Shown: piece after piece, positions 1-7,761 of the stretch
How the letters are laid out: the number at the start of each line of letters is the position of its first letter
How positions within the stretch are numbered: position 1 is the first letter of the stretch
NCBI GenBank assembly: GCA_012517475.1
Contig: JAAYUV010000045.1
Coordinates: forward strand, 1-64,000
From: Peptococcaceae bacterium
Lineage (GTDB): Bacteria > Bacillota > Desulfitobacteriia > Desulfitobacteriales > Syntrophobotulaceae
DNA length: 64,000 bases
Direction of reading: 5' to 3'
The notes under the pieces: model-generated
What the model saw: the letters and a program-made list of their open reading frames with translations, nothing else
Database searches by the model: none
Told to the model about the DNA's origin: nothing
Made by a program: the position numbers and the translations under genes

Positions 1-27
1 TTCTGAGGCGATGTTGAACCTTTATTT

Positions 28-97
28 AAAAGGAATTCGCCTCTTGGAAGGGTTTTTAGCGCTAACTATTTCCATTTTGAGGCCTCGAATTCCTTTT
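28..97. repeat. Imperfect inverted repeat with AT-rich flank
   Basis: The arm AAAAGGAATTCG at 28-39 is mirrored by CGAATTCCTTTTT at 85-97, and the adjoining CCTC and GAGG bases can pair too. The right arm runs into a T-rich stretch, so the element could be a long bulged terminator or a small palindromic element. No gene is attached to it inside the window. Its role is unknown. Confidence 0.35.
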
Positions 98-118
98 TAT
101 TTTGGTAAAATTCCCTGA

Positions 119-292
119 CTTTTTCAGGAGAAACTAGCTAATTGTGATGGCTCTGGCACAGCAAGGATTGGACAAAGAAGCGGTGCAGCCTTTGGACAGG
201 GCAATGGCGCTGGTTTAGGTCAGGCTTCGGGTATGCGTAACGGGAATGGCTTTGGTCAAGGAATGGGAGCCGGAAGAGGGGCAAACAGGTAA
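119..292 (+). pseudogene. C-terminal remnant of a Gly/Gln-rich protein
   Basis: The open frame begins after a TGA near 116-118 and ends at TAA 290-292. It has no start codon with a ribosome binding site. The translated end is rich in Gly, Gln, Ala and Asn, with GQG, GAG and GNG repeats, and finishes GRGANR. It reads as the tail of a low-complexity protein whose front is missing or decayed. Such short Gly-rich proteins occur in anaerobic Firmicutes, but I do not recognise the family. The terminator at 307-342 follows directly, as expected for the 3' end of a former gene. Confidence 0.4.
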
Positions 293-306
293 AAATCTAA
301 TAATAA

Positions 307-342
307 GGTTGCCGGAATTTAAATAACATAAATCCGGCAACC
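307..342. terminator. Bidirectional intrinsic terminator between convergent remnants
   Basis: A ten-base stem GGTTGCCGGA at 307-316 pairs with TCCGGCAACC at 333-342. T-rich sequence follows on the plus strand and TTATTATTAGATTTTT on the minus strand. It lies between a plus-strand remnant ending at 292 and a minus-strand remnant ending at 354, so it could end transcription from both sides. Confidence 0.75.
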
Positions 343-353
343 TTATTTCTTCA

Positions 354-462
354 GTAGTTCTCCGCGACCTCAATATTGAGAATTTCCTCTATAGGAACCC
401 CATTAAAGAGAATAATATTTGATTTAGGAATCTGCTTATTATGAAGCTTAGATTTTCAGCTC
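354..462 (-). pseudogene. C-terminal remnant, unknown protein
   Basis: On the minus strand a frame closed upstream by TGA encodes about 34 residues ending in a stop at 354-356. It contains NIILFNGVPIEEIL and then NIEVAENY. The peptide is well ordered and of normal composition, so it is probably the 3' end of a real gene whose 5' part was lost. There is no in-frame start. It resembles the tail of small redox or metal-related proteins often found near YraQ-type permeases, but this is only a guess. It converges on the shared terminator at 307-342. Confidence 0.35.
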
Positions 463-562
463 GTATTTAATAAGTCCACTTGCGTTTGGACGTTATTAAA
501 AATGTAGGTTCGACTAAAATTAATCCTAAGATGGTCCTCTTAATAAGAATTAGATTAATGGA

Positions 563-592
563 AAGGATCGGTTGACCATACAACCGATCCTT
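563..592 (+). promoter_or_regulatory. 12-bp hairpin in the leader of the permease gene
   Basis: AAGGATCGGTTG at 563-574 pairs perfectly with CAACCGATCCTT at 581-592 across a six-base loop. Only a broken T-run follows, so it is a weak terminator at best. It lies about 50 bases upstream of the permease start and may be a regulatory leader structure or an operator. Confidence 0.45.
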
Positions 593-641
593 CATCTATA
601 GCTTTGTTTTATGCATATAAGTTTCATTAGGAGGGTCAAAA

Positions 642-1607
642 ATGTTTATATGGATACAAACGCTTGCTGATTGGCTTGTTTATAAAGCTATGAACATGTC
701 ACAGAGTTCAAAACTGGGTAGCGCCCTAAATTTCTTTATTTATGATATAATAAAAATTTTTATACTCTTGGCGGTTATTATTTTTGTGATAACCTTTATT
801 CGCAGTTTTTTCCCACCGGAAAAGACCAGAAAGATTCTTGCCGCCAACAAAGGCAGCACCTTTTTTGCCCATGTCCTGGCAGCTTTGTTAGGAATTGTGA
901 CACCTTTTTGCTCCTGCTCGGCAGTCCCGTTATTCATTGGTTTTGTTGAAGCCGGAGTTCCCTTAGGAGTTACCTTTTCTTATTTGATCGCAGCTCCCAT
1001 GGTGAACGAGATAGCCTTGGTGATGCTTTATGGACTTTTCGGTCTGAAAGTAGCCTTAATCTATATTATTTCAGGCGAGATAATTGCTATCGTTGCCGGA
1101 TTTATTCTGGGCAAAATGGGCTTGGAAAAGTATGTAGCAGACTATGTTTACCAAATAAAAGCCGCCGGCAATCTTGAATTAACCGAACCAACACTTAAAG
1201 CGCGGCTGGAAGAGTCTTTTTATTTCACCGGAAGTTTAATTAAAAAAATCTGGATATATGTTGTCATCGGAATTGCAATCGGCGGTTTTATGCATGGATG
1301 GATACCCGCCGACGCTCTGGCTCAGTATGCGGGCAAAAACAATCCGTTTGCTGTATTGGTTGCCGTGATTATTGGTATCCCACTCTACTCCAATGCGGCA
1401 GGAATTATACCATTAGTAAGTGAGTTGACCAGAACCGGCGTAACAATGGGTACCGCTCTGGCTTTTATGATGTCCGTAACCGCTTTAAGCCTTCCGGAAA
1501 TGATCCTTCTCAAACAAGTATTGAAGCCTCGTTTACTAGGGATATTTATTGGTATCGTCGGTATCGGCATATTATTTACCGGATATTTGTTTAACTTTAT
1601 ACTATGA
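642..1607 (+). CDS. ArsP/YraQ-type permease (UPF0718, DUF318 family)
   Basis: This 321-residue protein has about eight to ten membrane segments. The diagnostic motif TPFCSCS lies at residues 87-93 and is followed by an APMVNE segment. The family (PF03773) includes ArsP, which exports trivalent organoarsenicals, and the SO_0444-type proteins linked to metal efflux. The two cysteines of the CSCS motif are the ones implicated in binding arsenic or metal. A good AGGAGG ribosome binding site precedes ATG 642. It stands alone: the remnants upstream may be former partner genes, and the IS element lies just downstream. The substrate cannot be read from the sequence. Confidence 0.85.
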   Translation: MFIWIQTLADWLVYKAMNMSQSSKLGSALNFFIYDIIKIFILLAVIIFVITFIRSFFPPEKTRKILAANKGSTFFAHVLAALLGIVTPFCSCSAVPLFIGFVEAGVPLGVTFSYLIAAPMVNEIALVMLYGLFGLKVALIYIISGEIIAIVAGFILGKMGLEKYVADYVYQIKAAGNLELTEPTLKARLEESFYFTGSLIKKIWIYVVIGIAIGGFMHGWIPADALAQYAGKNNPFAVLVAVIIGIPLYSNAAGIIPLVSELTRTGVTMGTALAFMMSVTALSLPEMILLKQVLKPRLLGIFIGIVGIGILFTGYLFNFIL

Positions 1608-1671
1608 ATTATTCTATATTTTTTCCCAATATTTCCTTCCCAAAAACTATGTTTTCAATTTAAATCAATTA

Positions 1672-3617
1672 TTTACTCGGCTTCGACAGTCCCTAGACAA
1701 ACACTAGCCGCAAAGCCTTGAGAGACAGGCGTTTTCGGGATCGTCTAAATTTAGGCGTGTTACTAGGCCCCGTTTTTCTTTGCAGTTTCGATGCCAAAAA
1801 ATACAGGTGGTTCGGGAATATTTAAAGATTCGAAGAGTTGTTTTTGCACTACCGTTGTCTCGGTTCGCTGAAATACCCGCCCATCAGGTCCTTCGAACTC
1901 GCCGATGTACATTTGGTCGAGAACCCGACGCAGTTTCTTCCATGTCTGGCCAGTCTGATTCTCTACCACTCTTATCAGTAGTAGAGCCAGCCAGCACAGT
2001 AGGACATGAGCTTTAATACGGTCAGTAAGCCTGTGATAAGCCGGTCGAATCTCCAATACCTGTTTCATGGTCCGAAAGGCGTCCTCAACCTCTATTAACT
2101 GTTTGTATCCTAGTGCTACATCCTCCGGTGAGAGGGTATCGTCTGAGGTCCGTATCAGATACTTGCCGTCAAGTCTTTCCTCAGCCTTGACCTTAGCCTT
2201 GGCGATATAAGGTTGACCTTTCTTATCTGTTTTCAGGAACCTGCCGTAAGTTTTATGAGCAATGAGGCTACAGACGGCTTTAGTGTGTGGTTCACCTTTT
2301 AAATCGCCGATGGCTTTGAGTTCTTCGTTAATCTTAGCCAAAATCTCTTCCCGCTGGGCTTTGTCCCGTTCAGCTTCGGCAGGGTTGCGAACCAGTATGT
2401 ATCGAATTCGCTTTTCTCCGTCGCCGACGATGATCTCTTTAACTTCCAAGTTATCCTTGACTGTCTTGAATCTGCCGGTGCGGCTTAGGGCTTCTTCCAC
2501 GGACTCCTTGCCATTCCTTATTTTTTCTCCGACGATGTAGTGCCCGCCGCCCCGTTGCAGGAACTTTAGGTTATCCTCCAATGAAAAGCCGCGATCCATT
2601 ACGGTAATAACTCTTCCTAATCGCCAGCCCATTAGGTCTTTCTTTACTTCTTCCACTACCGACATATCAGCGGTATTGCCCGGCCAGGACCAGCAGCGAA
2701 CCGGGATTCCCTCCCTGGTTACAGCCAGGCCGATAACAGTTTGAGGTAAATCCGGACGGTGGTCTTTGGAATTACCTTTTCGGCGAATATTTTGTTTAGC
2801 ATCGTCCGGGTCGTCATCTTGCTCCACCTCAAAGTAGGTGGATGTTGTATCGAAATAGATGAGATCAACTTTCAGGTTAAGTAAGTTGGCGGTAGCAAAG
2901 AAAACTTCCTCTTGAACTTTTAGTGACGCCTCCAGCAAAAAATCCATGGAACGATAAAGATTTTGCACGGGAATTTCGGACAGATCGGGAATATACACAT
3001 CTTCCCGCACCCAATCCTCGATAGCAAGCTTACTGGAGGGATTAAGTGCCCGGTTGGCCACCATAGCAAAAATGGCCCGTTCCACAGGCATTTGAAAGTT
3101 GCGAGACTTCAATAGCTTCTTAAGCGTGTCATCAATCTTCAGCTTATGCCAAAGATGATTAAGTACCCACGCTCCGCCGAGAGGCCGGCTGGCCTTAAAA
3201 CGGAGAGTTTTAGATTCACCAAGCTGCACCTGCGCTTTCAAGGCTTCCTCTGGGCCGAGAAACCTACCGATACTATTTACAAGTCTCTTTAATCCCTCCC
3301 TGTCAACGTCTTCAGCACGGCCAAAATTGAAGAGCACTTGAGCTTTGGCAGAACGAGCTTTCGGATCCCAAACATTATGCGCTAACTGAACGTAGCGAAC
3401 TGCGGATCCATCTTTATTCTTACGAGATATTGTTCGAATGTACATGTCTATATGATACCATGTAGCCTATTGGCAATGCAAGGGTGGGGCCAGATAACCG
3501 TGTGCCTAGAAATTTTGGAATTTTTTCAACCCTTGGGCTGGCTAAACCCGCACTACATCAGGGGTTACGGTTTTCTAAAGGACAAAACATGCCTATTAAC
3601 TGTCGAACGCGAGTAAA
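1672..3617 (-). mobile_element. IS1634-family insertion sequence, complete
   Basis: The element is about 1.95 kb and carries a single full-length transposase. Its ends are imperfect inverted repeats of about 19 bases, beginning TTTACTCG and containing TTCGACAGT (left 1672-1690; right, complementary, 3599-3617), with two mismatches. A second conserved block lies further in on both sides, near the AAATTT and GGCCCC sequences. I could not see a clear target-site duplication. The size and single long transposase fit the IS1634 group. The intact frame suggests recent or ongoing activity. Confidence 0.8.
1763..3445 (-). CDS. IS1634-family DDE transposase
   Basis: This 560-residue transposase belongs to the IS4-like DDE superfamily, IS1634 group. 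The first catalytic Asp is in the YFDTTS motif (D199), the second in VMDRGF (D284), and the third acidic residue is in the YKQLIEVED segment around residues 447-455, before a conserved FRTMK. The length matches the family, and no frameshift is seen. It starts at ATG 3445 and fills most of the element between the inverted repeats. It would bind those repeats and move the element by cut-and-paste. Confidence 0.93.
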   Translation of the reverse strand: MYIRTISRKNKDGSAVRYVQLAHNVWDPKARSAKAQVLFNFGRAEDVDREGLKRLVNSIGRFLGPEEALKAQVQLGESKTLRFKASRPLGGAWVLNHLWHKLKIDDTLKKLLKSRNFQMPVERAIFAMVANRALNPSSKLAIEDWVREDVYIPDLSEIPVQNLYRSMDFLLEASLKVQEEVFFATANLLNLKVDLIYFDTTSTYFEVEQDDDPDDAKQNIRRKGNSKDHRPDLPQTVIGLAVTREGIPVRCWSWPGNTADMSVVEEVKKDLMGWRLGRVITVMDRGFSLEDNLKFLQRGGGHYIVGEKIRNGKESVEEALSRTGRFKTVKDNLEVKEIIVGDGEKRIRYILVRNPAEAERDKAQREEILAKINEELKAIGDLKGEPHTKAVCSLIAHKTYGRFLKTDKKGQPYIAKAKVKAEERLDGKYLIRTSDDTLSPEDVALGYKQLIEVEDAFRTMKQVLEIRPAYHRLTDRIKAHVLLCWLALLLIRVVENQTGQTWKKLRRVLDQMYIGEFEGPDGRVFQRTETTVVQKQLFESLNIPEPPVFFGIETAKKNGA

Positions 3618-3642
3618 ATGTAGGGTTCCAATTAATTCTTAC

Positions 3643-3671
3643 AAAAAAAACACCTTTTTGAGGTGTTTTTT
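3643..3671. terminator. Intrinsic terminator right of the IS element
   Basis: The stem AAAAACACCT pairs with AGGTGTTTTT across a short loop, with A-run and T-run on the two sides, so it could work on both strands. It lies between the IS element and the IS21-like repeats. It may be the end of the glmS transcript coming from the right, or part of an older gene junction. Confidence 0.65.
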
Positions 3672-3737
3672 AGGTCATAAATCTGAATGATTTTTAGAAT
3701 TTTCTTGGATTATTTTAGGACTTCTAGATTTTTTCAT

Positions 3738-3926
3738 TCGCAAAGTTTGCGAGATATATGCATCTTCGAGATTTATGAATCGGCTAAATTCAAGCATTCT
3801 GCTGCTTTTACCCGAGAATTTTTGTGAATAGATTTGGGACATTTTCATGATATAACCAGGGACAATTTTATGATATAACTTAGGACAAGATACAATATAA
3901 CGTGGGACATTTTATGATATCGCCGC
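3738..3926. repeat. Orphan IS21-type terminal repeat block
   Basis: Four related units start at about 3836, 3859, 3882 and 3904, spaced 22-23 bases. Each begins with GGGACA or GGACA and continues with a TATGATATAAC-like sequence. Multiple repeats of this form are typical of the ends of IS21-family elements (istA/istB). No istA or istB gene is in the window, so this appears to be a left-over end of a deleted element. A small palindrome, TCGCAAAGTTTGCGA, lies at 3738-3752. The rest of the 338-base gap (3618-3955) holds only the terminator at 3643-3671. Confidence 0.55.
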
Positions 3927-3955
3927 CACAATTGTAATATCAAATGCAAATATTC

Positions 3956-5779
3956 TTACTCCACCGTCACACTCTTGGCCAAGTTCCTCGGTTTATCCAC
4001 GTCATTCCCTCTGGCCACGGAGACATAGTAGGAAAGAAGCTGCAGAGGAATGACCGTCAGGATCGGGGCCAGCTCATTCACGGTTTCAGGCAGATAGAAC
4101 ACTTCATCAACAGATCTGTCAAAATCGCTGTTGCCTTCAAAGGTAAACCCGATAACCTTGGCATCTCTGGCTTTGACTTCAATGACATTGGAGAGGGTTT
4201 TTTCATAGAGGTCGCGCTGGGTAGCCAGTGCGATCACAGGGGTCTCTTCCGTAATCAGGGCCAGTGTCCCGTGTTTAAGTTCACCAGCAGCATAAGCTTC
4301 CGCATGAATATACGAAATCTCTTTCAGCTTCAGAGAACCTTCCTGTGCCACTCCCCAGTCCAGTCCGCGGCCGATGAAAAATGTGCTGTACACTTCCGTA
4401 AACAGTTTGGATATTTCTTCAATCCGGTAAGCCTGTTTCAAAATTTCTTCGGCTTTTTCCGGCAGCTTTTTGAGTTCGGAAATAATTTCCGTAATCCACT
4501 CCTGAGGCATAGTCCCTTTGGCTTGAGTAAGATATAAAGCCAGAAGGATCATTCCTTCAATCTGGGTTGTATACGCTTTGGTCGAGGCCACTGCAATTTC
4601 AGGTCCTGCCCAGGTATGAATGACATCATGGGCTTCCCGGGCAACGGAACTCCCCACCACATTGGTAATAGCGATAACCCTGGCGCCATTCTTTTTGGAT
4701 TCCCTTAATGCCGCAAGGGTATCAGCCGTTTCGCCGGACTGGCTGATGACAACTACTAAAGTTTTATCATCAATGAGCGGGGACCTATACCGGAACTCGG
4801 AAGCAATATCCACTTCCACGGGAATCTTGGCCCAGCGCTCGATAAGGCTGCGGCCGATCAGTCCTGCATGATACGCTGTCCCGCAAGCCACAATAGCGAC
4901 TTTTTGGAAAGAAGCCACTTCACTGGGGGAAAGATCGACTTCCTGGAGAACAACATTATCATTGCCCAGTCTGCCGGCAAGTGTATCCCTCAGGGCCTTA
5001 GGCTGCTCAAAGATTTCCTTGAGCATAAAATGTTCATAACCGCCTTTTTCAGCTGCTACGGAGTCCCAGGTTACTTCGAAGATGATTTTTTCCCTGCATT
5101 TTCCGCTGAAATCGCAGAATTTGACACCATCTTCCGAAACAGTGACCATTTCTCCGTCTTCCATGATAAACGTATTCCGGGTATATTTGAGAACAGCCGG
5201 TATATCACTGGCGATAAAATATTCACCCTCTCCAATTCCTACAATCATAGGGCTGTCTTTACGGGCCGCAACCAGCATATCCGGATGCTTATAACTTAAG
5301 ACCACAGTGGCATAGGAACCGGACACCCGGGACAGGGTTTTGCGCACGGCCTCTTCGAGGTCGCCCTCATAAAAATGCTCAACCAGATGAGCCAAAACTT
5401 CCGTATCCGTTTCGGAACGGAACAGATGTCCTTCCCCGATCAGCCATTGTTTTAATTCTAAGTAATTTTCGATAATCCCATTATGGACTACTGCAAAATC
5501 CCCGTGACAATCCATATGTGGATGAGCGTTGATATCGGAAGGTCTGCCATGAGTAGCCCAGCGGGTATGCCCAATCCCGACGGTGGATTTAAAAGTACGG
5601 GAAGCCAGCTTTTCTTCCAGAACAGCCAGTTTTCCTACACTCTTGGCAATTCGTATCCCGCCTTCTTCGAGAACAGCAATACCGGAGGAATCATATCCCC
5701 TGTATTCCAACTTTTTTAGTCCTTCCACCAGTACCGGAACCGCAGGCCTTTTTCCGATATATCCAACAATACCGCACAT
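3956..5779 (-). CDS. glmS: Glutamine--fructose-6-phosphate aminotransferase
   Basis: GlmS makes glucosamine-6-phosphate from fructose-6-phosphate and glutamine, the first committed step to UDP-GlcNAc for peptidoglycan and surface glycans. The 607 residues have the family's normal length. The chain begins MCGIVGYIG, with the catalytic Cys2 of the glutaminase domain (about 1-240), followed by two SIS isomerase domains (about 285-420 and 455-600), and ends DKPRNLAKSVTVE as in other GlmS proteins. ATG 5779 is preceded by a GAGGAG site. Upstream lies a glmS ribozyme, so expression should fall when glucosamine-6-phosphate is plentiful. An intrinsic terminator and a palindrome separate ribozyme and gene. 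Confidence 0.98.
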   Translation of the reverse strand: MCGIVGYIGKRPAVPVLVEGLKKLEYRGYDSSGIAVLEEGGIRIAKSVGKLAVLEEKLASRTFKSTVGIGHTRWATHGRPSDINAHPHMDCHGDFAVVHNGIIENYLELKQWLIGEGHLFRSETDTEVLAHLVEHFYEGDLEEAVRKTLSRVSGSYATVVLSYKHPDMLVAARKDSPMIVGIGEGEYFIASDIPAVLKYTRNTFIMEDGEMVTVSEDGVKFCDFSGKCREKIIFEVTWDSVAAEKGGYEHFMLKEIFEQPKALRDTLAGRLGNDNVVLQEVDLSPSEVASFQKVAIVACGTAYHAGLIGRSLIERWAKIPVEVDIASEFRYRSPLIDDKTLVVVISQSGETADTLAALRESKKNGARVIAITNVVGSSVAREAHDVIHTWAGPEIAVASTKAYTTQIEGMILLALYLTQAKGTMPQEWITEIISELKKLPEKAEEILKQAYRIEEISKLFTEVYSTFFIGRGLDWGVAQEGSLKLKEISYIHAEAYAAGELKHGTLALITEETPVIALATQRDLYEKTLSNVIEVKARDAKVIGFTFEGNSDFDRSVDEVFYLPETVNELAPILTVIPLQLLSYYVSVARGNDVDKPRNLAKSVTVE

Positions 5780-5819
5780 TTTTTCTTTTCTCCTCTCAAC
5801 CTTGTAAAACTAAGAAATA

Positions 5820-5866
5820 GGGACATCGCCGCTCCTTGCCATCCATGGCACCGCGGCATTCGTCCC
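5820..5866 (-). repeat. Three-stem palindrome in the glmS leader
   Basis: Three nested stems form one long hairpin: GGGAC 5820-5824 with GTCCC 5862-5866, GCCGC 5828-5832 with GCGGC 5853-5857, and TGCCAT 5837-5842 with ATGGCA 5845-5850. It is more GC-rich than its surroundings. It sits between the terminator at 5879-5905 and the glmS ribosome binding site. Compact palindromes of this kind are often dispersed repeats in genomes of this group, which I infer but cannot test here. It could also be an RNA structure that shields the glmS message. Confidence 0.6.
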
Positions 5867-5878
5867 TCCATGGACATC

Positions 5879-5905
5879 AAAAAATAGCCGTCTATAGACG
5901 GCTAT
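5879..5905 (-). terminator. Intrinsic terminator between glmS ribozyme and glmS
   Basis: On the minus strand, ATAGCCGTCTA pairs with TAGACGGCTAT and is followed at once by TTTTTT. It lies downstream of the ribozyme and about 100 bases before the glmS start. A second, weaker stem at 5928-5958 (AAGGGGTTTT with AAAACCCCTT) stands between it and the ribozyme. Confidence 0.8.
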
Positions 5906-5961
5906 GGGTATGGACAACCTAAACCAAGGGGTTTTGGACAAAACAAAAAAACCCCTTTCTT

Positions 5962-6096
5962 GTGCAACCTGCTCTTTGTCCTGGAAATTGCTTTCCAGTT
6001 TTGCCGCAGATTTTACGATGACAAGTCACCGAGAGGCACCCGCCGAATCTTTCGATAAACCTCTACCTCGTCAACCTACAAATAGGTTCTGGCGCT
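5962..6096 (-). ncRNA. glmS ribozyme (glucosamine-6-phosphate riboswitch)
   Basis: Read on the minus strand, the RNA has the conserved core of the glmS ribozyme in order: AGCGCC at 6096-6091, GTTGACGAGG at 6075-6066, GTTTATCGAA at 6060-6051, and TTCGGCGGGTGCCTC at 6047-6033. P3- and P4-like hairpins follow, down to a GAGCAGGTTGC segment near 5962-5975. Self-cleavage is expected between A6096 and G6095. The family uses glucosamine-6-phosphate as a cofactor for cleavage, which leads to decay of the downstream glmS mRNA. The match to the known core is close to complete. Confidence 0.95.
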
Positions 6097-6121
6097 GGAT
6101 TAATTCTTACCGTCTTTTTCT

Positions 6122-6217
6122 TCATGCCTTATTCAATTTTTCGAATTGTAAGTACTGACTGCAAAGCAGCCTGTCAATGAAACCTGCCCTGGCATCACCC
6201 CCGGAAGAAAGCCTCAT
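6122..6217 (-). CDS. Possible 31-residue small ORF between glmM and the glmS ribozyme
   Basis: ATG 6217 is preceded by GGGAGGATGGCAAAA, a strong ribosome binding site at good spacing. The frame runs 31 codons to TGA 6122, starting MRLSSGGDARAG and ending FEKLNKA. The binding site lies in one arm of a hairpin (6228-6249). I recognise no family. It ends 26 bases before the ribozyme cleavage site, so it would be translated from the 5' part of the glmS transcript. It could be a leader peptide, or chance; comparison with related genomes decides. Confidence 0.35.
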   Translation of the reverse strand: MRLSSGGDARAGFIDRLLCSQYLQFEKLNKA

Positions 6218-6227
6218 TTTTGCCATC

Positions 6228-6249
6228 CTCCCAATTATATTATTGGGAG
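6228..6249 (-). promoter_or_regulatory. Hairpin that covers a ribosome binding site
   Basis: CTCCCAAT at 6228-6235 pairs with ATTGGGAG at 6242-6249 over a six-base loop. On the minus strand the 3' arm contains the GGGAG of the site for the 31-codon ORF, so folding would hide it. A TATAAT box lies just upstream on the minus strand (6275-6270), without a convincing -35 partner. The rest of the 5780-6400 gap is covered by the ribozyme, terminator and palindrome entries. Confidence 0.4.
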
Positions 6250-6400
6250 ATGATTTATAGACCCTCTCCATTATAATCCAGTTCATATAATTGGTATAGT
6301 CTTTTTTTAAATATAAAATGTTCCAATTATGTAAATGCTTTCATATAACGGAGAGTTTCCAAAACTATAATAATATATGGTTCATCGATGAGAAGGGTAC

Positions 6401-7732
6401 CTATTTTACTGCATTAATCACATCGACAACTTCTTCGGCTAATCTCGTGAGTTCTTTTTGATCAGGACCTTCCAGCATGACCCGGACAAGCGGTTCTGTC
6501 CCTGAAGGCCGGACTAAAATTCTGCCATCCTGACCCAAAAAATTCTGTACATCTTTAATCTTGGATTGTACATGATGATCACTCATCACTTTATCTTTAT
6601 CTGTGACCCGGGTATTCATCAACACTTGCGGGAAGCGGAACATCTGTGCTGCCAGTCCGGACAATTTATCTTTTTTCTCTTTCATGACGGCAAGCAGTTG
6701 AATTCCGGATAGAAGTCCATCTCCGGTAGTATTGTGTTCCAGGAAAATGATGTGGCCGGACTGTTCTCCTCCCAGGACAGTACCTGTTTCCAGCAGGTTT
6801 TCCATCACATAACGATCCCCGACTTTGGTTTCAAATATTTTAATTCCGGCATTCCTCAGCGCTTTATGCAGGCCCATATTGCTCATCACCGTAACGGTTA
6901 TGGCATCCCGGATGAGTTTGCCTTTTTCTTTAAGAGCCAGGGCACAAATTACCATAATGAAATCCCCGTCAATGATATTCCCATTTTCATCGACTGCCAC
7001 GATCCTGTCTGCATCTCCGTCACAAGCCAAACCAATATCGGCTCCGTATTCCAGCACTGCAGCCGCGAGTGCATCAGGGTGGGTAGAGCCGCAGCAAACA
7101 TTGATGTTGATTCCGTCAGGCTGATTGAATATGGGTATAACCTCCGCCCCGAGTTCGGACAGTACTTTGGGACCTACCACTGAAGCTGCCCCGTTGGCAC
7201 AGTCTAATACAATTTTTATTCCGTTCAAAGGAACAGCCGTGCTTTTCAAAAATTCCGAGTAATGTTCCACCGCATTTTCCACTTCAATAATTCTGCCAAT
7301 TTCACTTCCCGCAGGTAAGTCCAGGTTATCCAAAATCGCCAAAGTATCTTCAATTTGATCTTCCAGTTCATCGGGAAGTTTAAAACCGCTGCCGGCAAAA
7401 AATTTGATTCCGTTATCCTGGTATGGATTATGGGAAGCAGAAATCACGATCCCCGCAGTGGCGCCCATCTTTCTGGTCAAATAGGCGATTCCGGGAGTAG
7501 GTAAAACCCCGACTTTTAACACGTCCGCGCCCATGGAACAAATCCCCGCTATTAAGGCGGCTTCCAGCATATCTCCTGAAATCCGGGTATCCTTTCCGAT
7601 AACAATTTTCGCTTTTTCCTTACCTTGTCCCAAGATATAAGCTCCCGCTTTACCCAATCGAAAGGCCAATTCCGGGGTAAGCTCCTTATTCGCTTCTCCT
7701 CTTACTCCGTCGGTTCCAAATAGTCTGGCCAC
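6401..7732 (-). CDS. glmM: Phosphoglucosamine mutase
   Basis: GlmM converts glucosamine-6-phosphate to glucosamine-1-phosphate in the cytoplasm, the step after GlmS. The 443 residues match the usual length. The phosphoserine loop is SASHNP with Ser100, the metal-binding loop is DGDADR in mid-protein, and the phosphate-binding loop is RPSGTEP near the C-terminus. The start codon is GTG 7732, behind a GAGAGG site. It is the fourth gene of the cdaA-cdaR-FAD-glmM run. In other Firmicutes GlmM binds and inhibits CdaA, which makes the operon a link between c-di-AMP and wall precursor supply. Confidence 0.97.
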   Translation of the reverse strand: MARLFGTDGVRGEANKELTPELAFRLGKAGAYILGQGKEKAKIVIGKDTRISGDMLEAALIAGICSMGADVLKVGVLPTPGIAYLTRKMGATAGIVISASHNPYQDNGIKFFAGSGFKLPDELEDQIEDTLAILDNLDLPAGSEIGRIIEVENAVEHYSEFLKSTAVPLNGIKIVLDCANGAASVVGPKVLSELGAEVIPIFNQPDGININVCCGSTHPDALAAAVLEYGADIGLACDGDADRIVAVDENGNIIDGDFIMVICALALKEKGKLIRDAITVTVMSNMGLHKALRNAGIKIFETKVGDRYVMENLLETGTVLGGEQSGHIIFLEHNTTGDGLLSGIQLLAVMKEKKDKLSGLAAQMFRFPQVLMNTRVTDKDKVMSDHHVQSKIKDVQNFLGQDGRILVRPSGTEPLVRVMLEGPDQKELTRLAEEVVDVINAVK

Positions 7733-7761
7733 GTAATCCTCTCTCCTCGCTCTTTTTATTC

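Noticed and set aside
3944-4537. A 197-codon plus-strand frame opposite glmS
   Set aside because: It lies inside the conserved glmS gene in the other direction and resembles no known protein.
5904-6158. An 84-codon plus-strand frame opposite the glmS ribozyme
   Set aside because: It covers the conserved ribozyme on the other strand, has no ribosome site, and the composition is that of the antisense of a structured RNA.
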